From Rummeliibacillus pycnus_B (lineage in GTDB: Bacteria; Bacillota; Bacilli; Bacillales_A; Planococcaceae), in contig NZ_JBCMNM010000035.1 in NCBI RefSeq assembly GCF_050459865.1, forward strand, positions 1-14,750: a stretch of 14,750 nt of DNA. The letters are read 5' to 3'. Below are positions 1-6,576 of the stretch, one piece after another (position 1 is the first letter of the stretch; the number at the start of each line of letters is the position of its first letter). A model generated the notes under the pieces. The model was not told where the DNA came from. It saw only the letters and a list, made by a program, of their open reading frames with translations, and ran no database searches. The position numbers were made by a program, and so were the translations under genes.

Positions 1-89
1 CCTGTGGGAAAACGGACTAGACGAGACCCCACAGCGAAGCGAGGAGGCTCGTCAGTTCGCCCACGGAAAGCGGAGCTAATTCCACTTCA
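1..89. repeat. Dispersed intergenic repeat, copy 1 (left part outside window)
   Basis: This GC-rich block, unlike its AT-rich surroundings, aligns along its whole length with the element at 9740-9857. Shared blocks include GAGACCCCACAGCGAA, GCGAGGAGGCTC, CGGAAAGCG and the closing GCTAATTCCAC. Copy 1 lacks about 10 bases present in the middle of copy 2. Its expected left terminal repeat would lie just before base 1. No reading frame or transposase is present. It is probably a non-autonomous intergenic element of a type common in Bacillales genomes; its function is unknown. Confidence 0.75.
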
Positions 90-161
90 AGCAATAACGA
101 ATTTGTACTATAAAAAATTATAAACATTCAAAAGACGAGACTCGAAGGGAGTTTGACAACA

Positions 162-1640
162 ATGATTCAATTGGATGGCAAACATTTAACAATTGCAGAT
201 ATGAAAGCTATATTATTTGATGATGAAAAGGTTGAAATTGCTGAATCAGCTCGTGCTGCTGTTGAAAAAAGCAGACTTGCAGTTGAACAAATTGTCCAAC
301 ATAAAAAGACGGTTTATGGCATTAATACAGGCTTTGGCAAATTTAGTGATGTTAAAATCGCAGGAGAAGACACAAGGGTTTTACAACTACATTTAATTCG
401 TTCGCATGCTTGTGGTGTTGGGGAACCTTTTAGCGAAAGCATTTCAAGAGCTATGGTCGTGTTACGTTTAAATGCATTATTAAAAGGATTTTCAGGTATT
501 CGTTTAGAGGTACTCGAACGCTTAGTTTATATGGTAAATAATCGAATTCATCCTGTTATTCCACAACAAGGATCACTTGGTGCATCAGGAGATCTTGCTC
601 CACTTTCACACTTAGCGTTAGTACTAGTTGGCGAAGGCTTTGTATGGAAAGAGGGAAAATCTGAAGCAGCAACTGAAATTTGGCGTGAACATCAATTAGA
701 GCCGATTGAATTAGAAGCAAAAGAAGGATTGGCACTTATTAATGGCACACAAGCTATGACAGCACAAGGTGTTGTTGCTTATATCGAAGCAGAGAAGCTT
801 GCATGTGATAGTGAATGGATTGCAGCTATGACGATTGAAGCATTACGTGGAATTACCGACGCATTTCATCCTGCAGTACATGAAGCGAGAGGTTATAAAG
901 AGCAAGTTGATGTAGCTAAAAGAATGCGTGACTGGCTAAAAGATAGTGAACTCACAACAGTTCAAGGAGAACTTCGTGTACAAGATGCTTATTCATTAAG
1001 ATGTATTCCACAAGTTCATGGTGCAAGCTGGCAAGTATTGAGTTATGTGAAAGAGAAGCTAGAAATTGAAATGAATGCAGCAACGGATAATCCATTGATT
1101 TTTGATGATGGTGAGACGGTTATTTCTGGTGGTAATTTTCATGGTCAGCCGATTGCATTTGCAATGGATTTCTTGAAAATTGCTATGGCAGAGCTAGCAA
1201 ATATATCCGAAAGAAGAATTGAAAGATTAGTGAATCCTCAATTAAACGAAGGATTGCCACCATTTTTGAGCCCTGAGCCAGGGTTACAATCAGGTGCGAT
1301 GATTTTGCAGTATTCAGCAGCAAGTCTTGTATCTGAAAATAAAACATTGGCACATCCTGCATCAGTCGATTCGATTCCTTCTTCAGCAAATCAGGAAGAC
1401 CATGTTAGTATGGGAACAATTGGTGCTAGACATGCTTATCAAATCATTAAGAATAGCCGAAAAGTCTTAGCAATCGAAGCGATTTGTGCGGCACAAGCAG
1501 TTGAATATAGGGGTGTTGAATATATGGCACCAAAATTGGGCGGTAAATGGCAAGATGTTCGAAATGTTGTACCGAGTATCAAAAGAGATCGTATGTTTAG
1601 TAAAGACATTGAAAAAATGGCGGATTATTTATGTAAATAA
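162..1640 (+). CDS. hutH: Histidine ammonia-lyase (histidase)
   Basis: Catalyses non-oxidative deamination of L-histidine to urocanate and ammonia, the first step of histidine utilisation, in the cytoplasm. The 492-residue product is slightly shorter than B. subtilis HutH (about 508), mainly at the C-terminus. The Ala-Ser-Gly triad at about residues 141-143, inside GSLGASGDLAPLSH, forms the electrophilic MIO prosthetic group by self-cyclisation. YGINTGFGKFSD (about 52-63) carries the active-site tyrosine, and NAATDNPLIF, GGNFHGQP and SSANQEDHVSMG are also conserved. The ATG at 162 is preferred over an in-frame TTG at 153 because AAGGGAG (145-151) is 10 nt from the ATG but almost touches the TTG. 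A dispersed repeat lies directly upstream. No hutP, hutU, hutI or hutG is visible, so the gene is either orphaned or at the end of a cluster lying to the left. Confidence 0.96.
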   Translation: MIQLDGKHLTIADMKAILFDDEKVEIAESARAAVEKSRLAVEQIVQHKKTVYGINTGFGKFSDVKIAGEDTRVLQLHLIRSHACGVGEPFSESISRAMVVLRLNALLKGFSGIRLEVLERLVYMVNNRIHPVIPQQGSLGASGDLAPLSHLALVLVGEGFVWKEGKSEAATEIWREHQLEPIELEAKEGLALINGTQAMTAQGVVAYIEAEKLACDSEWIAAMTIEALRGITDAFHPAVHEARGYKEQVDVAKRMRDWLKDSELTTVQGELRVQDAYSLRCIPQVHGASWQVLSYVKEKLEIEMNAATDNPLIFDDGETVISGGNFHGQPIAFAMDFLKIAMAELANISERRIERLVNPQLNEGLPPFLSPEPGLQSGAMILQYSAASLVSENKTLAHPASVDSIPSSANQEDHVSMGTIGARHAYQIIKNSRKVLAIEAICAAQAVEYRGVEYMAPKLGGKWQDVRNVVPSIKRDRMFSKDIEKMADYLCK

Positions 1641-1740
1641 TGTATTTGAATTTTTACTAAGTTACGCAAAGCGGAAGAATTTTTTTCTAGAAAACTTAGA
1701 ACATTTTTAAATTGAAATAGAGTATATTGGAAGCTTCTTT

Positions 1741-1787
1741 GTAAACTATTTTTGATATAATATAAACTTATCAATGTAATAGTTTAC
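1741..1787 (+). promoter_or_regulatory. Probable promoter of the exonuclease gene within a 10-bp inverted repeat
   Basis: A consensus -10 box TATAAT lies at 1756-1761, about 45 nt before the TTG start at 1807. No good -35 hexamer is seen at the proper distance. The -10 box sits between two perfectly complementary 10-bp arms, GTAAACTATT (1741-1750) and AATAGTTTAC (1778-1787), with 27 bp between them. The arms could be a repressor operator or form a hairpin. The promoter call rests mainly on the -10 box. Confidence 0.45.
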
Positions 1788-1806
1788 GAATGGAGCGAGC
1801 ATTATT

Positions 1807-2688
1807 TTGGATAAACAACAACCTCATTTATTAGTAATTGATGGTATGGCACTTCTTTTCCGATCATTTTTTGCAACAGCACCCATGCATCAATATTTTA
1901 GAAAAGCAGATGGCACTCCCACAAATGGTGTACAAGGTTTTGCGAGACATGTATTAAGTGCACAAGCGATGATGCAACCAACCCATTTGGCAGTTTGTTG
2001 GGATATGGGCGTTCAAACATTTCGCAATGAACTCTTCGATGGTTATAAAGCAAATCGACCAGCGCCACCAGACGAGTTAAAGCCTCAATTTGATATGGCA
2101 CGTGAAGTTTCTGAAATGATCGGCTGGAAGAACTTTGGAACAAAAGGTATGGAAGCGGACGATACAATCGGTTCGATTATCAATAAATGGAAAGACGAAG
2201 CAAAGATCACGGTAGTTAGTGGTGATAAAGATTTACTACAATTACTTAATCCATCTACTACGATTGCTTTAACGAAAAAAGGTTATACAGAATATAACGT
2301 TTATACGGATCAACGTTTCAAAGAAGAGTATGAAATTGAACCACCGCTTTTTGCTGATATGAAAGCCTTTATGGGCGATTCGAGTGATGGCTACCCTGGT
2401 GTAAAAGGAATAGGTCCTAAAACAGCTTTAAAGTTAATCCAAACATATGGATCAGTTGATGGTGTGTTAGGATCTCTTGAGGAGTTAAAACCAGCTCAAC
2501 GTACGAAGATTCAAGAAGATGAAGAAATGCTCAAGCTTTCTTTACAATTAGCTAGAATCAATACAGAAGTGCCAATTGATGCAACGATTGATGACTGTGA
2601 GTTACCAATTTGGGATCAATCGAAATTTGAGCAACTGACAATGGAAGGATATTCTTTAATTTCACGTCATGCTCGTTCATTGGTTTAA
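1807..2688 (+). CDS. ypcP: Stand-alone 5'-3' exonuclease (Pol I 5'-nuclease / FEN-like)
   Basis: A 293-residue protein of the family of the N-terminal 5'-nuclease domain of DNA polymerase I, here without a polymerase domain. Family members remove RNA primers and 5' flaps during replication and repair. Metal-binding acidic clusters are visible: Asp12 (VIDGMALLFRSFF), EADD 116-119, GDKD 139-142 and GDSSD 190-194. A helix-3-turn-helix DNA-binding motif follows (YPGVKGIGPKTALKL, about 196-210). KANRPAPPDEL (81-91) matches the helical arch region. The length is close to the B. subtilis orphan YpcP. The start is TTG with GGAGCGAG (1792-1799) upstream, and no alternative ATG lies at the right distance. 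The gene has its own promoter region and overlaps the last 12 nt of the convergent gene at 2677-3198. Confidence 0.92.
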   Translation: MDKQQPHLLVIDGMALLFRSFFATAPMHQYFRKADGTPTNGVQGFARHVLSAQAMMQPTHLAVCWDMGVQTFRNELFDGYKANRPAPPDELKPQFDMAREVSEMIGWKNFGTKGMEADDTIGSIINKWKDEAKITVVSGDKDLLQLLNPSTTIALTKKGYTEYNVYTDQRFKEEYEIEPPLFADMKAFMGDSSDGYPGVKGIGPKTALKLIQTYGSVDGVLGSLEELKPAQRTKIQEDEEMLKLSLQLARINTEVPIDATIDDCELPIWDQSKFEQLTMEGYSLISRHARSLV

Positions 2689-3198
2689 TGATTTAGGCGC
2701 TATTTTGACAAAGCTTAGTATTTTACGATTTTTTTGATAGGAAATTTCTCGGATTTGACTATCACGGTTACGTTTACCGTTATCATGGATGATTAAGACA
2801 ATATCATCTTCCTTTTTTTCAAAGCCAATTAACGGTACCCAGTGATAGTTAAAATCTCCTTTAAAGAAAAAGTGAAGGGAGAAGTATCGATCAAATTTCA
2901 TCGCAACAGGGCGACCTGCCTCAATTTCTTTTAGAGCATCAATTAGACTACAATTGCGAATTTCAAAAAATGGCCCAAGAATCTTTTTCATATTGCGAAT
3001 CATGCGATGTGAAAACAATCCGATTCTTGTGCAACCAAGCAATTGATAGAGCTGATTGATGCTTTTTTGTTGTGTTTCGGGTTCTAGGTATCTGAGCAAG
3101 ACATATGCAGTTGTGGGGCCACATGCGGAGTTTTGATATTTCTTATTAACAGATGCGGCATACTGGGATTTGCCCTCTACTGGTAGCTGGATTCGCAT
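2677..3198 (-). CDS. C39-like papain-fold cysteine protease family protein
   Basis: A 173-residue protein with a likely catalytic triad arranged as in C39-type papain-fold proteins: Cys26 in NSACGPTTAYVLL, His119 in YHWVPLIGFE and Asp139 in IIHDNG. The family includes peptidases and acyl- or amide-transfer relatives, so the substrate cannot be named. No signal peptide or membrane segment is visible, which suggests a cytoplasmic protein and not the processing domain of a bacteriocin exporter; no bacteriocin or ABC exporter gene is nearby. The start is well supported by GGAGGA 6-10 nt upstream of the ATG at 3198. Its stop lies inside the 3' end of the convergent exonuclease gene (12-nt overlap), leaving no room for a terminator between them. 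Confidence 0.75.
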   Translation of the reverse strand: MRIQLPVEGKSQYAASVNKKYQNSACGPTTAYVLLRYLEPETQQKSINQLYQLLGCTRIGLFSHRMIRNMKKILGPFFEIRNCSLIDALKEIEAGRPVAMKFDRYFSLHFFFKGDFNYHWVPLIGFEKKEDDIVLIIHDNGKRNRDSQIREISYQKNRKILSFVKIAPKSLNQ

Positions 3199-3400
3199 AG
3201 TTTTCCTCCGAGTTTTTTGACTTGGAAATTAGGTTAGATAAAGAAACTTTGGTAACAAAGCATATATTAAGCTAAGCGATTATTGGAATTGTGGAAAATT
3301 TTTTCGTTAATCCTATTTTGTGTCATAAGCTGATCCTTGTCGAGAATATTTCATAATAAAAATCTACAAGAAAGTAGCTCTAAGAGGAACTAAGTTGTGC
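3199..3400. other. AT-rich intergenic stretch, no feature seen
   Basis: This DNA between the C39-like gene and the 21-nt repeat array should contain the promoter for the minus-strand gene starting at 3198. I could not find a convincing pair of -35 and -10 hexamers on that strand, and no reading frame or hairpin stands out. Confidence 0.4.
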
Positions 3401-3505
3401 TGAACGTGGATACAATTTGTTTTTTCGTGGATAGGGGAACTTAATTCGTGGATTGGGAAGCGTTTTTCATGGATAGAATCTATTATTCCGTGGATAGAAC
3501 TCACC
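3401..3505. repeat. Five imperfect 21-nt tandem repeats (CGTGGATA core)
   Basis: The motif CGTGGATA or a one-base variant recurs at 3405, 3426, 3447, 3468 and 3489, an exact 21-nt spacing each time. The versions are CGTGGATA, CGTGGATA, CGTGGATT, CATGGATA and CGTGGATA. Each is preceded by a T/A-rich tetranucleotide and followed by variable bases. An inverted version, CTATCCAT, follows at 3505-3512. Stop codons break the frames, so this is not a coding repeat. The unit is too short, and unspaced, for a CRISPR array. Function unknown. Confidence 0.8.
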
Positions 3506-3531
3506 TATCCATAAAATTGCTGAAAAGAAAT

Positions 3532-3570
3532 AAAGACCTACCAAAATTTTTTGGCAGGCCTTAAAAGAAA
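3532..3570 (-). terminator. Rho-independent terminator of the thioredoxin-like gene
   Basis: On the minus strand, immediately after the stop codon at 3574-3576, the arms AAGGCCTGCC and GGTAGGTCTT (3562-3553 and 3541-3532, allowing G-U pairs) enclose an A/T-rich loop that can extend the stem. The sequence after the stem on that strand is U-rich (TATTTCTTTT). The A-rich opposite flank could make it partly bidirectional. Confidence 0.75.
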
Positions 3571-3573
3571 AAA

Positions 3574-3891
3574 CTATTTTTGAGCATCCAAGAAAGTTGT
3601 TACATCTTGAGGAGATTTTGCATTTGCACTGTGTAAGTGAGCAAGTTTTTCTCCATCTTTGAAGACTAAAAGACTTGGAATTCCCATAACTTGATATTTG
3701 TCTGATATCTCTGGGAAATCATCGCGGTTGATTTCGTACCAAGTGAATTGATTATATTCTTCGATAATTGGATCGATGAACATATTCATACGTGTGCAGT
3801 CAGGGCACCATCCAGCAAAGAATTTGACGATTACAGGTTGTGAAGATGAAATAATTTCGTTAAATTGTTCTTCTGATAATATTGGTTTCAT
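3574..3891 (-). CDS. Thioredoxin family protein (YdbP-like)
   Basis: A 105-residue, single-domain thioredoxin-fold protein. The redox motif is Trp28-Cys29-Pro-Asp-Cys32 (FFAGWCPDCTRM), and the cis-proline is Pro72 in MGIPSLLVF, opposite the active site. It presumably acts as a cytoplasmic thiol-disulfide oxidoreductase; the partner is unknown. No signal peptide is present. The ATG at 3891 is chosen because TAGGAGG (3907-3901) lies 9 nt upstream, while the longer frame starting at 3912 would place the ribosome site inside the gene. The sequence resembles B. subtilis YdbP, and the WCPDC motif differs from the WCGPC of housekeeping thioredoxin. It is monocistronic, with its own terminator, and transcribed away from the fad operon. 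Confidence 0.88.
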   Translation of the reverse strand: MKPILSEEQFNEIISSSQPVIVKFFAGWCPDCTRMNMFIDPIIEEYNQFTWYEINRDDFPEISDKYQVMGIPSLLVFKDGEKLAHLHSANAKSPQDVTTFLDAQK

Positions 3892-4045
3892 GTGTAAATC
3901 CCTCCTATCCACATAGTCTACACGTTCTATTGGTTTAGATGCTAGTAAATTGTTTGCAAAATAATGTGGATATGGTGTGTTCCAGCATATTTCTCTATTA
4001 ATATAGTAATTTCATACATTTTCTTATAAAAATTAGATTTTTTCG

Positions 4046-4074
4046 TTGCAGAAATTCACCAAATAGTCTAAAAT
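4046..4074 (+). promoter_or_regulatory. Candidate fad operon promoter
   Basis: TTGCAG (4046-4051) and TAAAAT (4069-4074) are separated by 17 bp and could be -35 and -10 hexamers, giving a start near 4081 and placing the FadR box within the early transcribed region. A second possible -10, TAAAAT at 4111-4116, directly abuts the FadR box but has no recognisable -35. The choice between them is uncertain. Confidence 0.35.
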
Positions 4075-4115
4075 TAATTCCAGATAAGGAAGTTTTATTT
4101 TTTTTAACTTTAAAA

Positions 4116-4133
4116 TGAATGAGCATTCATTCA
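4116..4133. promoter_or_regulatory. FadR operator
   Basis: TGAATGAGCATTCATTCA is an 18-bp palindrome with perfect 7-bp arms (TGAATGA and TCATTCA) around 4 bases. It agrees with the FadR box known from Bacillus subtilis fad genes (TGAATGA-N4-TCATTCA). It ends 25 nt before the fadN start. The inference is that a TetR-family FadR repressor binds here and leaves when long-chain acyl-CoA accumulates; the regulator gene is not in this window. Confidence 0.88.
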
Positions 4134-4158
4134 AAAAGGGGAAAGGGAGGATTTGCTC

Positions 4159-6546
4159 ATGGCTTATCATATTAGAAAAGCAGCTGTACTTGGTTCAGGG
4201 GTGATGGGTTCTGGCATTGCCGCACATTTAGCGAATATCGGAATTCCAACATTACTGTTAGATATTGTTCCAAAAGAGCTTTCAAGAGAAGAGGAAGCAA
4301 AGGGATTAACTCTAGAAGATGCTAATGTAAGAAATCGCTTTGCAGCTGGTGCAGTGCAAAAACTATTAAAACAAAAACCTGCTCCATTAACGACGAAAAA
4401 AAGCTTAAATTTAATAACAGTTGGTAATTTTGAAGATGATTTAGATAAATTAAAAGATGTTGATTGGATTATTGAAGTAGTAGTTGAAAACTTAGACATT
4501 AAGAAAAGTTTATACGAAAAAATTGATGCAGTTCGTACACCCGAAACAATTGTGAGTTCAAATACTTCGGGTATTAGTGTTAACGCTATGGTAGATGGTC
4601 GTTCAGAGGATTTTAAAAAGCATTTCTTAGGAACGCACTTCTTTAACCCACCACGTTATTTGAAGTTATTAGAAGTAATTCCTGCTCAAGATACGTTACC
4701 TGAAGTGGTTGAATTCATACACCAATTCGGAGAAAACCGCTTAGGTAAAGGGGTAGTACTTGCAAAAGATACACCAAATTTTGTCGGTAACCGTATTGGT
4801 ACTTACGGGTTACTGATCACATTACAAGTGATGAAAGAAAAAGGTTATTCAGTTGGTGAAGTAGATTCTGTAACGGGTCCTCTAATCGGTCGCCCTAAAT
4901 CAGCGACTCTTCGCACACTTGATGTAGTTGGATTAGATACTTTTGTTCACGTAGCTAACAACGTCTATGACAATACAACTGGTGAGGAACAAAAAGTATT
5001 TGAAGTTCCTGAATATCTTCAAAAGATGGTCGATAACGGATGGTTAGGTGCTAAGTCTGGTCAAGGATTCTTCGTAAAAAAAGGAAAAGAAATATTCGAA
5101 TTGAATGTAGATACTTTCGAATACGAACAAGTGAAAAAGTTGCAAACACCGTCAATTGAATTCGCAAAACAACAAAAAGGTCTTGCCGCTAAAGTGAAAA
5201 CATTAACCTATGCAAAAGACCGTACTGGCGAATTACTATGGAGTATATTCGCACCAACCCTTTTGTATTCTGCACAATTACTTGGAGAAATTGCAGATGA
5301 TATTGTAGCTATTGATAATGCTATGAAGTGGGGCTTTGGCTGGGCGCAAGGACCATTTGAAATCTGGGATGCTATCGGTGTAAAAGAATCTGTAGAAAAA
5401 ATGCAAGCAGAAGGGTATGAAATCCCTGCGTTTACAAAAGCATTGCTTGATAAAGGATACTCAAGCTTCTATTCAGAAATTGATGGAGAATTAGCTTATT
5501 TTGATGGCACTGATTACAAACAAGTACCATTCAACGAAAAAGTAATCGACTTAAAACGTTACAAGAAAAAACATGGTGTCTTAAAAAGTAATGCTAGTGC
5601 TAGTTTAATAGACTTTGGTGATGAAGTACTGTTATTAGAATTCCATTCAAAATCAAATGCACTTGGTTTAGATATCATGCAAATTTTAAACTATGCTTTA
5701 GATTTATTGAATAATTCGGATTATAAAGGAATGGTTATAGGTAACCAAGGCAAGAACTTTTCAGTTGGTGCGAATCTAGCCATGATTTTAATGGAAGCGC
5801 AGGACGATAATTTATTTGAATTAGATCATATTGTAAAGACATTCCAACAAGGGACGCTACGCATTAAGTACTCAGATAAACCAATCGTAACAGCTCCTTT
5901 TGCCATGACACTTGGAGGTGGAGCAGAGGTTTGCTTACCATCTGCACATATTCAAGCAACAATGGAAACCTATATGGGCTTAGTAGAAGCTGGAGTTGGA
6001 TTAATACCTGGCGGTGGCGGAAACAAAGAACTTTATATGAAACATTTAAAAGGTCTACCAAAAGGTGTAGAAATTGATCTTCAAGCTGTTGCAAACAAAG
6101 TGTTTGAATCTATTGCAATGGCAAAAGTTTCAACATCTGGAGAAGAAGCGAGAGAAAATAATTTCTTAAACTTCGCAGATGGAGTGAGTGTCAACTCAGA
6201 TCATCAACTATATGATGCTAAACAAGCGGTATTGGCATTAGCAGAATCAGGGTATAAACCACCAATTCGTGAAAAAGTTCCGGTTGTAGGCGAAACGGGT
6301 TATGCAACGTTATTGTTAGGGGCGCAAAACCTATTGCAATCAGGCTTTATTAGCGAACATGATGTATACATTGCTAAAAAATTAGCTTATGTCATTGCAG
6401 GGGGAAGTGTTCCATACGGCACGTTAGTGGATGAACAATACCTTCTGAATCTTGAAAGAGAGGCATTCATAAGTCTTGTAAGTCATCCAAAATCACAAGC
6501 AAGAATGCAGCACATGCTAATGAAAGGAAAACCACTACGTAACTAA
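4159..6546 (+). CDS. fadN: 3-hydroxyacyl-CoA dehydrogenase / enoyl-CoA hydratase, FadN
   Basis: A bifunctional beta-oxidation enzyme of 795 residues that hydrates trans-2-enoyl-CoA and oxidises the resulting 3-hydroxyacyl-CoA with NAD. The Rossmann nucleotide motif GSGVMGSG is at about 12-19. The dehydrogenase catalytic pair is about Glu110 (VVVENLD) and His160 (GTHFFNPPRYLKL). The 3HCDH C-terminal domains span roughly 185-440. A crotonase-type domain occupies about 480-690, with KNFSVGANL near 535 and LGGGAEV near 585 probably framing the oxyanion hole. This order (dehydrogenase first, hydratase last) is the Bacillus FadN arrangement, the reverse of E. coli FadB. The ATG at 4159 has AAAGGGAGG 8 nt upstream and is favoured over the in-frame TTG at 4153. 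First gene of fadN-fadA-fadE, under the FadR box. Confidence 0.96.
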   Translation: MAYHIRKAAVLGSGVMGSGIAAHLANIGIPTLLLDIVPKELSREEEAKGLTLEDANVRNRFAAGAVQKLLKQKPAPLTTKKSLNLITVGNFEDDLDKLKDVDWIIEVVVENLDIKKSLYEKIDAVRTPETIVSSNTSGISVNAMVDGRSEDFKKHFLGTHFFNPPRYLKLLEVIPAQDTLPEVVEFIHQFGENRLGKGVVLAKDTPNFVGNRIGTYGLLITLQVMKEKGYSVGEVDSVTGPLIGRPKSATLRTLDVVGLDTFVHVANNVYDNTTGEEQKVFEVPEYLQKMVDNGWLGAKSGQGFFVKKGKEIFELNVDTFEYEQVKKLQTPSIEFAKQQKGLAAKVKTLTYAKDRTGELLWSIFAPTLLYSAQLLGEIADDIVAIDNAMKWGFGWAQGPFEIWDAIGVKESVEKMQAEGYEIPAFTKALLDKGYSSFYSEIDGELAYFDGTDYKQVPFNEKVIDLKRYKKKHGVLKSNASASLIDFGDEVLLLEFHSKSNALGLDIMQILNYALDLLNNSDYKGMVIGNQGKNFSVGANLAMILMEAQDDNLFELDHIVKTFQQGTLRIKYSDKPIVTAPFAMTLGGGAEVCLPSAHIQATMETYMGLVEAGVGLIPGGGGNKELYMKHLKGLPKGVEIDLQAVANKVFESIAMAKVSTSGEEARENNFLNFADGVSVNSDHQLYDAKQAVLALAESGYKPPIREKVPVVGETGYATLLLGAQNLLQSGFISEHDVYIAKKLAYVIAGGSVPYGTLVDEQYLLNLEREAFISLVSHPKSQARMQHMLMKGKPLRN

Positions 6547-6576
6547 TTGTTATGTAGTGATAAAGGGGGAAATCAT

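Noticed and set aside
153..161. Similar start contexts of hutH and metN (TTGACA...ATGATTCAA)
   Set aside because: Both proteins begin Met-Ile-Gln-Leu, which accounts for most of the likeness; chance is sufficient.
1486..1710. Small gene overlapping the end of hutH
   Set aside because: It lies in another frame mostly inside hutH, has no ribosome site and encodes no recognisable protein.
3401..3505. CRISPR array
   Set aside because: The 21-nt period includes motif and spacer together, leaving too little room for repeat plus spacer, the copies are imperfect and no cas gene is present.
4167..4499. Antisense gene within fadN
   Set aside because: It is the reverse-frame shadow of the dehydrogenase domain, with no start signals of its own.
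6547..6576. Upstream TTG start for fadA
   Set aside because: It would add ten residues encoded by the ribosome binding region, absent from typical thiolases.
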